In this document: positions 1 through 5,678 of the stretch, piece after piece
Position numbering within the stretch: position 1 is the first letter of the stretch
How the letters are laid out: every line of letters begins with the position of its first letter
Assembly: GCA_007118795.1 (NCBI GenBank)
Contig: SKQX01000215.1
Coordinates: 1 to 6,060, forward strand
Direction of reading: 5' to 3'
Origin: Thermoflexales bacterium
GTDB lineage: Bacteria > Chloroflexota > Anaerolineae > B4-G1
DNA: 6,060 bases
Translations under genes and position numbers: made by a program
Notes under the pieces: model-generated
What the model saw: only the letters and a program-made list of their open reading frames with translations
Told to the model about the DNA's origin: nothing
Databases searched by the model: none

Positions 1-373
1 CCAGCACCTCCACGGTGATCGGCAGGAAGATCGTCAGGCCCAGCGCCAGCGCCAGCAGCGCCATCACCGCCAGGAACTTCCCGATGACCAGTTGAGTCGG
101 GGAGACGGGCAGGGACAGGAGCACCTCCAGCGTTCCCGACCGCTCTTCCTCGCTCCACTGACGCATCGTCAGGGCGGCAACCAGGAAGATCATCAGCACG
201 GGCATCCAGCGGAAGAGCGGGCGAACGTCGGCGATACCGCGCGCGAAGAACGTATCTACCCAGAAAAAGGAGAACAACGTGACCGCCAGGAAGACACCCA
301 CGAAAATCAGGGCCATCGGCGATCCGAAGTAGCCCTCCAGCTCCTTACGAGTGACTGCGAGTGATTGCTTCAC
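1..373 (-). CDS. ABC-2 type transporter permease, GldF-like (partial, 3' end missing)
   Basis: This is the N-terminal 124 codons of a membrane permease; the gene runs off the left edge. The start is a GTG at 373, chosen because a strong Shine-Dalgarno (GGAGGTG, plus-strand 381-387) lies 7 nt upstream. Visible hydrophobic segments are at residues about 19-39, 57-70 and 100-119. Between the second and third lies EEERSGTLEVLLSLPVS (75-91) followed by GKF (98-100), the cytoplasmic motif common in ABC-2 permeases, where a short E-rich stretch precedes GTLE and a Pro-containing segment. The short charged N-terminus with TRKELEGYF (8-16) resembles GldF/NosY-type permeases. It starts 31 nt after the ATPase gene stop, so the two are almost certainly one operon and one exporter. 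The substrate cannot be read from the sequence. A GldG-like partner might follow outside the window (inference). Confidence 0.88.
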   Translation of the reverse strand, partial: MKQSLAVTRKELEGYFGSPMALIFVGVFLAVTLFSFFWVDTFFARGIADVRPLFRWMPVLMIFLVAALTMRQWSEEERSGTLEVLLSLPVSPTQLVIGKFLAVMALLALALGLTIFLPITVEVL

Positions 374-404
374 GGTAACACACCTCCGAGTCTATGCCTG
401 ATCC

Positions 405-1346
405 TCACGAGCCGGTGGCCAGCTCGTTGAACACAGATTCTAACGTCCGCACGTCCTGCCGCAACTCCCGCACCGGCCAGCCCTCTTTCCGGGCCCGATC
501 GTATATCCTCGGGCACAGGTCTGCGTCGAGGCCGCTGCCTATGACGCGATAAGCGGGAAAGGAAGATGGTTCGCGCCTGACCGTCAAGGACGGCACAGAG
601 TCGACACCTTCTACCCCCTCCAAGTCCAGGAGGGCCTCCTCCACCCCCCGGGTCTCGCGCCCAAGCACCAGGATCGCGTCCGAGGTAGACGCCAGCTCCG
701 ATAGCTCGGCGTCCGCTCGGATGCGCCCGTTGATCAGGACAATCACCCGATCACAGAGCGCTTCGACTTCGGAGAGAATGTGGGTCGAAAGCAGGACCGT
801 GCTCGCTCTGGCCAGCCGCCGAATCAGGTGGCGCACCTCGACGATCTGCGTCGGGTCGAGGCCGATGGTTGGCTCATCCAGGATCAGGAGCCGCGGCTTG
901 TGGATGATCGCCTGGGCCAGCCCGACACGCTGACGGAAGCCTTTGCTCAGCTCGCCGATGGGCCGCGTCAGATGCTCCGCCAAACCGGTGGCGTAGACAG
1001 CCTCGGAGAGGCGGGCCACCCGATCCTGCTCCGGGATATCCCGGAGCTCGGCCATCATCCGGAGATATCCCTGCACCGTCAACTCCGGATAGAGAGGCGC
1101 CGTCTCTGGCAAATAGCCGATCTGGGCTTGCACCTCCCGGGTGTGCTCGAGGACGTCCAGTCCGTTCACCTCGACAAGTCCATCATCCGGCTGGAGATTG
1201 CCGGTCAGTATTTTGATCGTCGTCGTCTTCCCCGCGCCATTGGGGCCCAGGAGTCCGACGATCTCGCCAGCCGCGATGCCGAAGCTGACATCGCGCAGAG
1301 CCTCGATCGGGCCGTACGACTTGCTGATCCCCTTCGCCTCTATCAT
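405..1346 (-). CDS. ABC-2 transporter ATP-binding protein (GldA/CcmA-like)
   Basis: This 313-residue cytoplasmic ATPase powers the permease encoded 31 nt downstream. All nucleotide-binding motifs are present: Walker A GPNGAGKT (34-41), signature LSKGFRQR (133-140), Walker B LLILDEPT with catalytic E158 (153-160), D-loop GLDP (162-165) and switch His189 (STHIL). The Q-loop position reads YLPE (78-81), with Glu81 in place of Gln, as is common in ABC-2/GldA-type ATPases. Residues about 220-313 form a C-terminal extension typical of drug/lipid-exporter subfamilies. The frame is open 52 codons further upstream to 1502, but I chose ATG 1346: it begins the conserved fold (MIEAKGISKSYG), has AAGGAG 9 nt upstream, and the promoter at 1396-1423 lies inside the longer reading. 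The transported substrate is unknown. Confidence 0.93.
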   Translation of the reverse strand: MIEAKGISKSYGPIEALRDVSFGIAAGEIVGLLGPNGAGKTTTIKILTGNLQPDDGLVEVNGLDVLEHTREVQAQIGYLPETAPLYPELTVQGYLRMMAELRDIPEQDRVARLSEAVYATGLAEHLTRPIGELSKGFRQRVGLAQAIIHKPRLLILDEPTIGLDPTQIVEVRHLIRRLARASTVLLSTHILSEVEALCDRVIVLINGRIRADAELSELASTSDAILVLGRETRGVEEALLDLEGVEGVDSVPSLTVRREPSSFPAYRVIGSGLDADLCPRIYDRARKEGWPVRELRQDVRTLESVFNELATGS

Positions 1347-1395
1347 CAGATTCTTCTCCTTTTCCGCGCTGCGAGCTCCAAGCATGCAAGCCGAG

Positions 1396-1423
1396 ATTTT
1401 AACACGGAGACGCAGACTTTCAA
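1396..1423 (-). promoter_or_regulatory. Sigma-A-type promoter of the ABC transporter operon
   Basis: On the minus strand, TTGAAA (-35, 1418-1423) and TAAAAT (-10, 1396-1401) are separated by 16 bp, each 5/6 to consensus. The predicted transcription start is near 1389, giving a leader of about 43 nt before the ATPase ATG at 1346. This also argues against the longer ATPase reading frame starting at 1502. Confidence 0.7.
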
Positions 1424-1521
1424 CTCGCACCGGCCCGTGGGCTGGCCTCATCCTGGGCAGCGACCTCGATCCCCTTCCCGGGGCAGGCCGGGGCGCCCTC
1501 ACACAGAGCAGCCCATCCCTT

Positions 1522-1615
1522 GGTCGGTGGCCTCAACCACGAGGCCTATCCGCTGGTCCAGCGACCCGTCCGGCTTCACCTCCGCGCAGGGTCGGGCCCG
1601 GGACTTGCCGGACGG
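1522..1615. repeat. Cluster of inverted repeats in the rpoD-ABC intergenic gap
   Basis: The gap 1347-1763 has no convincing gene. Besides the ABC promoter it holds nested perfect inverted repeats: GGCCTC/GAGGCC (1529-1534 with 1541-1546, 6-nt loop), CGCTGG/CCAGCG (1551-1556 with 1558-1563) and CCGTCCGGC/GCCGGACGG (1566-1574 with 1607-1615, 32-nt loop). GGTC (1522-1525) and GACC (1563-1566) could close the first two into a three-way junction. All pairs are Watson-Crick, so the sequence does not reveal which strand, if any, is transcribed. It could be a structured RNA, protein-binding DNA, or a decayed repeat. The minus strand also has a 42-codon stop-free stretch here (about 1500-1630), but with no supported start codon. 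Confidence 0.45.
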
Positions 1616-1701
1616 ACAGGCCGGTGTTCCTCAGCGTTCACGTCGGTCTGCGCGGGGTCATGATCCAAGCTCCAGCCCTCCGTGTCGCCTGCCCTACATG
1701 G

Positions 1702-1730
1702 CCGAAGCCTCCCCGAGGGGGAGGCTTCGG
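1702..1730 (-). terminator. Hairpin terminator candidate after rpoD
   Basis: A perfect 13-bp GC-rich stem (1702-1714 with 1718-1730) and 3-nt loop begin 33 nt after the rpoD stop. A smaller stem, GTTCGC/GCGAAC (1735-1740 with 1748-1753), lies between the stop and this hairpin. No U-tract follows on either strand, so it is not a textbook intrinsic terminator. Position and stability make termination or 3'-end protection of the rpoD mRNA the likeliest role. Confidence 0.6.
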
Positions 1731-1763
1731 TCCTGTTCGCCAATCGCGCGAACCCGGGTGCCC

Positions 1764-2954
1764 TTAGCTCAAGTAGGGCCGCAACCGACGTCTATAACGG
1801 GGATGGCGCAGCTTCTTCAGCGCCTTTCCCTCGATCTGGCGGATGCGCTCTCGCGTCACACCGAGCTTCTCCCCCACCTCGCGAAGGGTGTACGTGTTTG
1901 CCCCGCCCAGCCCAAACCGCATGCGGAGCACCTGCACCTCCCGTGGCGTCAGCGTGCTCAGCGCATCCTGTAGATCATCGTGCAGGAGATGCATCTCCGC
2001 TCTCTGCGCCGGCGAGGGGACGTCCTCATCCTCAAGAAAGTCTCCGAATTCGCTCTCGCCATCCTCATCCACCGGCCTCTCCAGTGAGAGAGGCCGCTGC
2101 GAAACCCCCAGCAACCAGCGCACACGTTCTGGCTCAAGATCGACCTCCTCCGCGATCTCCTCGGGGGTGGGCCGACGTCCCAGATCCTGCTCCATCCGGG
2201 CCGCTACCTGATAGAGCTTCCGGATCCGGTCGTTTGTGTGCACCGGGATCCGAATGTTCCGTCCCTGCTGCTTGAGCGTCCTGGCAACCGACTGCCGAAT
2301 CCACCACGTGGCGTAGGTGCCGAATTTCGTACCTCGGTTATAGTCGAACTTATCCGCCGCTTTGATGAGACCCACGTTGCCAGCCTGGATCAGATCCAGG
2401 AAGGATAGTCCCTGTCCCCTGTACCGCTTGGCGATGCTGACCACCAGCCGCGTGTTCGCCTTGATCAAGCGTTCGCGGGCCGCTTTCCCCTCGGCGACCG
2501 TCTCTTCCAGCTGCACCCGTTCCTCAGGGCTGAGACCGTCTCGATCCAGCTGGCTCTTGGCTTCGATTCCCTGCTCCATCCTCTTGGCCAGCTCCACCTC
2601 CTCCTCCCGCGTCAACAGAGGTTCGCGGCCCATCTCCCTGAAGTAGAGACTGACAGCGTTATCGACGGAGATATCGCTGAGATCCGAGGGCTCCTCCTCT
2701 TCGGGCTCCTCCCTCACATCCCTTGCCCTGGCCTCCAGATCGACCTCCTCCATCTCCTCTTCGTTCTCGACAACGTCCACCTCCTGCTCCTGGAGGTACG
2801 CCAGCAGACTCTCCAACTGGGACAGATCGTCCTCTGCTTCGGGAAAAGCCTCCAGAATCTCTGCCACAGTCAGATACCCCTGCTCCTCCGCCTTGTCCAA
2901 AAGCCATTCGGCGTCGTCGAGCTGCTCTTCGACTTCATATCTTCGTATGACCAT
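1764..2954 (-). CDS. rpoD: RNA polymerase primary sigma factor (sigma-70/SigA family)
   Basis: This 396-residue protein binds core RNA polymerase and recognises -10/-35 promoters. Visible in order are a region 1.1-like acidic N-terminus (about 8-55), a Glu-rich linker (57-90), region 1.2 with DNAVSLYFREMGR (98-110), region 2 from RLIKANTRLVVSIAKRY (162-178) through FDYNRGTKFGTYATWWIRQ (203-221), region 3 (about 239-290), the acidic 3.2 finger DGESEFGDFLEDE (298-310), and region 4 with the helix-turn-helix TLREVGEKLGVTRERIRQIE (356-375). It lacks the long insert of proteobacterial RpoD and is close to B. subtilis SigA in length. ATG 2954 is preferred (GGAGGG 8 nt upstream); the adjacent GTG at 2957 is an alternative at 5 nt. 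A group 2 paralogue cannot be excluded. Its promoter lies 475 nt upstream (3429-3457), leaving a long structured leader. Confidence 0.95.
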   Translation of the reverse strand: MVIRRYEVEEQLDDAEWLLDKAEEQGYLTVAEILEAFPEAEDDLSQLESLLAYLQEQEVDVVENEEEMEEVDLEARARDVREEPEEEEPSDLSDISVDNAVSLYFREMGREPLLTREEEVELAKRMEQGIEAKSQLDRDGLSPEERVQLEETVAEGKAARERLIKANTRLVVSIAKRYRGQGLSFLDLIQAGNVGLIKAADKFDYNRGTKFGTYATWWIRQSVARTLKQQGRNIRIPVHTNDRIRKLYQVAARMEQDLGRRPTPEEIAEEVDLEPERVRWLLGVSQRPLSLERPVDEDGESEFGDFLEDEDVPSPAQRAEMHLLHDDLQDALSTLTPREVQVLRMRFGLGGANTYTLREVGEKLGVTRERIRQIEGKALKKLRHPRYRRRLRPYLS

Positions 2955-3045
2955 CACAGTAACCCTCCTCAGCCGATCAGCTGCGCCTCCCTCCGCCTCT
3001 CAGCGGTCACCGCAACAATTCTCTTCTTCCGCACTCTTTTCTCCC

Positions 3046-3059
3046 CGGCAATATTGCCG
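3046..3059. promoter_or_regulatory. Perfect 14-bp palindrome upstream of rpoD
   Basis: CGGCAATATTGCCG is a perfect 14-bp palindrome about 90 bp upstream of the rpoD start. Its flanks CTCC/GGAG allow it to extend into a bulged hairpin in the minus-strand RNA. It could be an operator for a dimeric regulator or a further leader hairpin. A second near-palindrome, GCGGTCACCGC (3003-3013), lies between it and the start codon. Confidence 0.45.
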
Positions 3060-3107
3060 CCAGGAGCTGCTGATCGAATCACTCTGTCTTACTCTTTATC
3101 CCTGGTC

Positions 3108-3422
3108 CTGGGGCACGTGGTCGGTCGGGCCATCGCCACGGCACTGCCAGACCACACGTTCTTCCCAGAGACACGAAACCCGACTCCCTGGGAAGCCGGG
3201 TCTCATGGGCCAGCTACTATTATCCGGCCAGTTCTTACCGAACTTGACCGCCTTCGGCTAGGGAAGCCTCGGCGTCAAGACATCCTCTCTCGAACCTGAC
3301 TCCTTCGTGCTGATCTCACCATATCTACTTGATTCATGCTCTCATGGGTTCGTTTGATTGCCATAAGAGCTACGTGTGAAACACGTTAGAGAAGCCCTAC
3401 CCAAGGCAGGGCTTCACCAGAC
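3108..3422 (-). ncRNA. Multi-hairpin structured leader RNA of rpoD (candidate cis-regulatory element)
   Basis: The 719-nt gap between rpoD and htrA holds no convincing gene but is rich in helices. From the predicted start at about 3422, the minus-strand RNA can form: H1 3391-3415 (11 bp, loop UUG); H2 ACGTGT/ACACGT (3372-3386); H3 3339-3369 (9 bp, 13-nt loop); H4 3243-3279 (GTCAAG/CTTGAC with inner GGC/GCC and GGCU/AGCC stems); a small 5-bp hairpin at 3230-3244 that overlaps H4's edge; H5 3172-3207 (14 bp, 8-nt loop); and H6 3108-3168 (UCUGGG/CCCAGG plus a 9-bp inner helix). H1, H3, H5 and H6 contain G.U pairs that would be A.C mismatches on the other strand, which supports minus-strand transcription. 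I match it to no known riboswitch, T-box, tmRNA, RNase P or SRP RNA. It may be an rpoD leader or a separate small RNA. Confidence 0.6.
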
Positions 3423-3428
3423 AGGGCC

Positions 3429-3457
3429 ATGATAAGGCCATTCGCCAAAGATGTCAA
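3429..3457 (-). promoter_or_regulatory. rpoD: Near-consensus sigma-A promoter for the rpoD leader
   Basis: On the minus strand, TTGACA (-35, 3452-3457, 6/6) and TATCAT (-10, 3429-3434, 5/6) are separated by the optimal 17 bp. Predicted transcription start is near 3422, a few bases before hairpin H1. It is the strongest promoter match in the window, and rpoD is the first gene downstream. The -10 is flanked by two ATGGCC direct repeats 11 bp apart (3425-3430 and 3436-3441). Confidence 0.8.
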
Positions 3458-3502
3458 CCCAAGCGATCCGTGTGACAGGCACTCATCATTCTTCTCTGCC
3501 CA

Positions 3503-3601
3503 AGGTGACCGGCCCTTGGGAATGCAGCATCATGGCCCAGATCACCTCAAGAAACCGCCGGTTTCGGTTTTCCGATGTCCTGACCGAAGGGCCGGTCACC
3601 T
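3503..3601. repeat. 15-bp perfect inverted repeat between htrA and the rpoD promoter
   Basis: AGGTGACCGGCCCTT (3503-3517) is exactly inverted at 3587-3601, with a 69-nt spacer. The spacer carries a small palindrome GAAACC-GCC-GGTTTC (3551-3565), and TCACCTCAA occurs directly repeated at 3542-3550 and 3596-3604. In minus-strand RNA the long stem can be extended by three G.U pairs. It lies 73 nt after the htrA stop, so it could end the htrA transcript, though no U-tract follows. It also lies 46 bp upstream of the rpoD -35, so it could equally be a regulator site. Confidence 0.6.
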
Positions 3602-3673
3602 CAATGGCGAACATGATCAAGCCCGACGCAGATGACTCTCCGCCATCTCAGGACACTCCTATGACCGGACCAG

Positions 3674-4990
3674 TCAGTCCTGCACCCGCGGTCGGCTCCC
3701 CAGCGTCACCTCCGTCGTTCGTTCCGCGCCCTCGCGCAGCACCGTCAGCGTCACCCGTTGACCGGGCCGAGCCTCCTCCACCAGGTAGGCGATCATGTCG
3801 TCCATGGTGCGGACTGGGTAATCCTCCATCGCAATCACCACGTCCCCGCCGAGGGAGAGTCTCGTCCCGTTTCTCGTCACCGTCTCATCGGATCCCCGCA
3901 GACCGGCCTCATCGGCTGGACTCCCCTCGGCCACCGTGATCATCAACGCACCGCGCTGATCGGCCTCCAATCCCATTGCCAGAGCCGTCTCTCGGTCCAG
4001 TCCTCGACCCGCCACGCCCAGCCACGCATACGTGTATTCCCCGTCCTCAATGAGAGCCGGCACAATCTGAGAGACGATATTGGCCGGAATGGCGAACCCC
4101 ACGCCGGTGGAGGTGCGGTCCGTCGACAGGATCATCGTGTTCACCCCCACCAGCTTGCCCTCCCGGTCGAGGAGCGGGCCGCCGGAGTTCCCCGGGTTGA
4201 TCGCTGCGTCCGTCTGGATCATCTTGGGGATGCTGTAGTTGCTCACCCCCGAAGGGAGCGTCCGCCCCAGAGCGCTGACGACGCCCACGGTCAGTGTCCA
4301 TTCCTGACCGAAGGGGTTGCCAATGGCCATCACCCGCTGGCCCACGAACAGCCGCCCCGAGTCTCCCAGCACCACGGGGACCAGCCGCTCGCCGGGCTGC
4401 TCGACGTTGAGCACGGCCAGATCCGAGTCCGGATCAGCACCCACTACGTCGGCCAGCCGCGTGGCCCCATCCAGGAACGTCACCTCCACCTTCTCCGCGT
4501 TGTGTACCACGTGGTAGTTCGTCACGATGTGGCCTTCACGATCCCAGACGAACCCCGAGCCCTCTCCCCGCCGGAAGAAGTCCGGCATCTCCGGAAGGCC
4601 CGGCCACCCAGGTATCTCAAGCCGCGGAGAGTCACGCCCCGACACGTGCTGTACCACCCGGATGTGCACCACCGACGGAGCAACCTGCTCATACACCGCC
4701 GCTACCTGCCGTTCCTCGGCGCTGGCCTGATCCAGAATCTCGTCTGGTACCGGCGTCGGCGTCCAGTCCAGCTCAGGTTCGGCAACAGCCGGAGCAGGGC
4801 CCTCTGATCGCGGCTCAGGGTCCGGTGTCACCGGAGGTTCCGCGACCGACTCCCCCACATTGGGCCCCTCCACGGCGGGCAGCACCTCAGCTCCATAAGG
4901 AACCAGCAGGGCCCCCACCAGGCAACTGGCTCCCATCAGCACCACGACCGCCAGAGCAGCCACGATTCCCACGATCAGTCTTTTGTACAC
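3674..4990 (-). CDS. HtrA/DegP-family membrane-anchored serine protease with one PDZ domain
   Basis: This 438-residue trypsin-like protease (S1C family) degrades or refolds damaged proteins outside the cytoplasmic membrane. An uncleaved signal-anchor-like hydrophobic segment (residues 5-30) is followed by a Pro/Glu-rich low-complexity linker (about 40-85). The protease domain spans about 90-315 with the full catalytic triad: His160 (TNYHVV), Asp190 (SDLAVL) and Ser269 (GNSGGP). A single C-terminal PDZ domain (about 322-436, with the GLRGSDE...GGDVVIAMED pattern) probably controls activity and substrate binding. Cys23 follows GAS but lacks the Leu at -3 expected of a lipobox, so I favour a membrane anchor over a lipoprotein. 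The start is GTG 4990 with AGGGG 7 nt upstream. It lies 124 nt after hsp20, and no promoter is visible between them, so read-through from hsp20 is plausible. Exact orthology to htrA, degP or degQ is not resolvable. Confidence 0.94.
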   Translation of the reverse strand: MYKRLIVGIVAALAVVVLMGASCLVGALLVPYGAEVLPAVEGPNVGESVAEPPVTPDPEPRSEGPAPAVAEPELDWTPTPVPDEILDQASAEERQVAAVYEQVAPSVVHIRVVQHVSGRDSPRLEIPGWPGLPEMPDFFRRGEGSGFVWDREGHIVTNYHVVHNAEKVEVTFLDGATRLADVVGADPDSDLAVLNVEQPGERLVPVVLGDSGRLFVGQRVMAIGNPFGQEWTLTVGVVSALGRTLPSGVSNYSIPKMIQTDAAINPGNSGGPLLDREGKLVGVNTMILSTDRTSTGVGFAIPANIVSQIVPALIEDGEYTYAWLGVAGRGLDRETALAMGLEADQRGALMITVAEGSPADEAGLRGSDETVTRNGTRLSLGGDVVIAMEDYPVRTMDDMIAYLVEEARPGQRVTLTVLREGAERTTEVTLGSRPRVQD

Positions 4991-5058
4991 GACCTCACCC
5001 CTAACCTCTCAGCACCATCCAGCTCGTCCTCGACTCTCTTTGCCGCCCATAACCAATG

Positions 5059-5092
5059 AGGCGGCTCGACGAATCCTATGGTCGAGCCGCCT
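5059..5092 (-). terminator. Hairpin after hsp20 (terminator or attenuator)
   Basis: A perfect 12-bp GC-rich stem (5059-5070 with 5081-5092) and 10-nt loop begin 22 nt after the hsp20 stop. The minus-strand RNA then continues CAUUGGUUAU, only weakly U-rich. Termination is probably partial, which would let some transcripts continue into htrA. The remaining intergenic bases (4991-5058) show no clear promoter. Confidence 0.65.
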
Positions 5093-5114
5093 GTTAACCT
5101 TCTCCGTGACCCGG

Positions 5115-5564
5115 TTACTTGGCCTTGACCTTGATCGCCTTGGGCTTCATCTCCTCAGCCTTGGGCAAGCGCAGGGTCAAGATTCCGTCCTCGAAATCGG
5201 CCTCCGCCTTGTCCGCCTCAACCGACGCGGGAATCGTTATCGAGCGCGAGAAAGCGCCGTACCAGCGCTCGCGGCAGAAGTAGTTCTCCTCTTCCACCTC
5301 TTCCTCTGCCTGCGACTCTCCCTTGATGGTCAGGGTATCGCCGGTCACGCTGATGTCCAGATCCTCCACATCAATGCCCGGCACCGACGCCTTGACCACG
5401 ACGTCATCGTCGGTCTCGTACATATCCACGGCCAGCGAACCCCTCATCCCCGGCGTCAGGGCCGTACCGCGAGGCCGTACCACACTCTCCTCAAAGAGGC
5501 GATCCATTGCCTCCCGCAAGCTCACCAGATCGCGGAAGGGTTCCCAACGTGTTAACTGTGTCAT
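5115..5564 (-). CDS. Small heat-shock protein, Hsp20/alpha-crystallin family
   Basis: This 149-residue ATP-independent holding chaperone binds unfolding proteins in the cytoplasm and forms oligomers. The N-terminal arm (1-43) contains the usual WEPFRDLVSLREAMDRLF-type helix. The alpha-crystallin domain (about 44-136) shows the conserved RERWYGAFSRSITIP stretch (98-112) and the closing DGILTLRLPK (126-135). The C-terminal I-K-V (144-146) matches the I-x-I/V motif used for oligomer assembly. Length is typical of bacterial Hsp20. Start ATG 5564 has AGGAGGTG with GGAGG 7 nt upstream. The upstream region has a promoter with phased repeats, which suggests stress control. No CIRCE inverted repeat (HrcA site) was seen. 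The htrA-type protease gene follows on the same strand. Confidence 0.95.
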   Translation of the reverse strand: MTQLTRWEPFRDLVSLREAMDRLFEESVVRPRGTALTPGMRGSLAVDMYETDDDVVVKASVPGIDVEDLDISVTGDTLTIKGESQAEEEVEEENYFCRERWYGAFSRSITIPASVEADKAEADFEDGILTLRLPKAEEMKPKAIKVKAK

Positions 5565-5618
5565 CTCAGCACCTCCTCATCTCGTGAATTTGCCCGATCG
5601 TTTACCAGCCGTATATTT

Positions 5619-5647
5619 ATCATAGGGGGATAAGATCGGCGTTAGAG
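5619..5647 (-). promoter_or_regulatory. Putative activator-dependent hsp20 promoter
   Basis: On the minus strand TATGAT (-10, 5619-5624) lies 17 bp from a CTCTAA repeat (5642-5647) in place of a -35. CTCTAA is a poor -35, so an activator is likely needed. The predicted start near 5612 gives a 48-nt leader. The bases CCCCCTATGAT also faintly resemble a sigma-32 -10 (CCCCATNT), but no matching -35 is present. Confidence 0.5.
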
Positions 5648-5669
5648 CGGGATTAGAGATGCATTAGAG
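5642..5669. repeat. Three CTCTAA direct repeats at exact 11-bp spacing
   Basis: TTAGAG on the plus strand (CTCTAA on the minus) occurs at 5642-5647, 5653-5658 and 5664-5669, each start exactly 11 bp from the next, so all three face the same side of the helix. Winged-helix response regulators of the PhoB/OmpR family bind direct repeats of about 11 bp that overlap the -35 of their target promoters (known of the family). The array lies between the divergent hsp20 and 5972-gene promoters and could serve either. Confidence 0.6.
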
Positions 5670-5678
5670 GAGAGCGCT

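Noticed and set aside
1347..1502. N-terminal extension of the ABC ATPase to 1502
   Set aside because: The extension is Arg/Pro-rich with no homology to ABC ATPases and contains the operon promoter. The 1346 ATG has a good ribosome binding site at the start of the conserved fold.
780..1973. Long plus-strand ORF (397 codons) opposite the ABC ATPase and rpoD 3' end
   Set aside because: It is the antisense shadow of two clear genes and the intergenic gap; composition is Arg/Pro/Ser-rich without domains.
3219..3224. Second rpoD promoter with GATAAT -10 on the minus strand
   Set aside because: No acceptable -35 lies 16-18 bp upstream, whereas 3429-3457 is near consensus.
3280..3300. tRNA or tmRNA T-arm, from GGTTCGAGA on the minus strand
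   Set aside because: The stem bases on either side of the TTCGA loop do not pair and no acceptor or anticodon arm fits.
3275..3364. 29-codon minus-strand ORF in the rpoD leader (possible leader peptide, basic, begins MAIKRTHES)
   Set aside because: It has no Shine-Dalgarno, its ATG sits in the 5' arm of hairpin H3, and its stop sits in H4. The sequence is better explained by base pairing, though a leader peptide is not fully excluded.
3486..3614. 42-codon minus-strand ORF between htrA and the rpoD promoter (begins MFAIEVTGPS)
   Set aside because: No ribosome binding site, no recognisable family, and its ends coincide with both arms of the 15-bp inverted repeat.
3758..4807. Long plus-strand ORF (349 codons) opposite htrA
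   Set aside because: It is antisense to a protease with an intact catalytic triad and shows no domain of its own.
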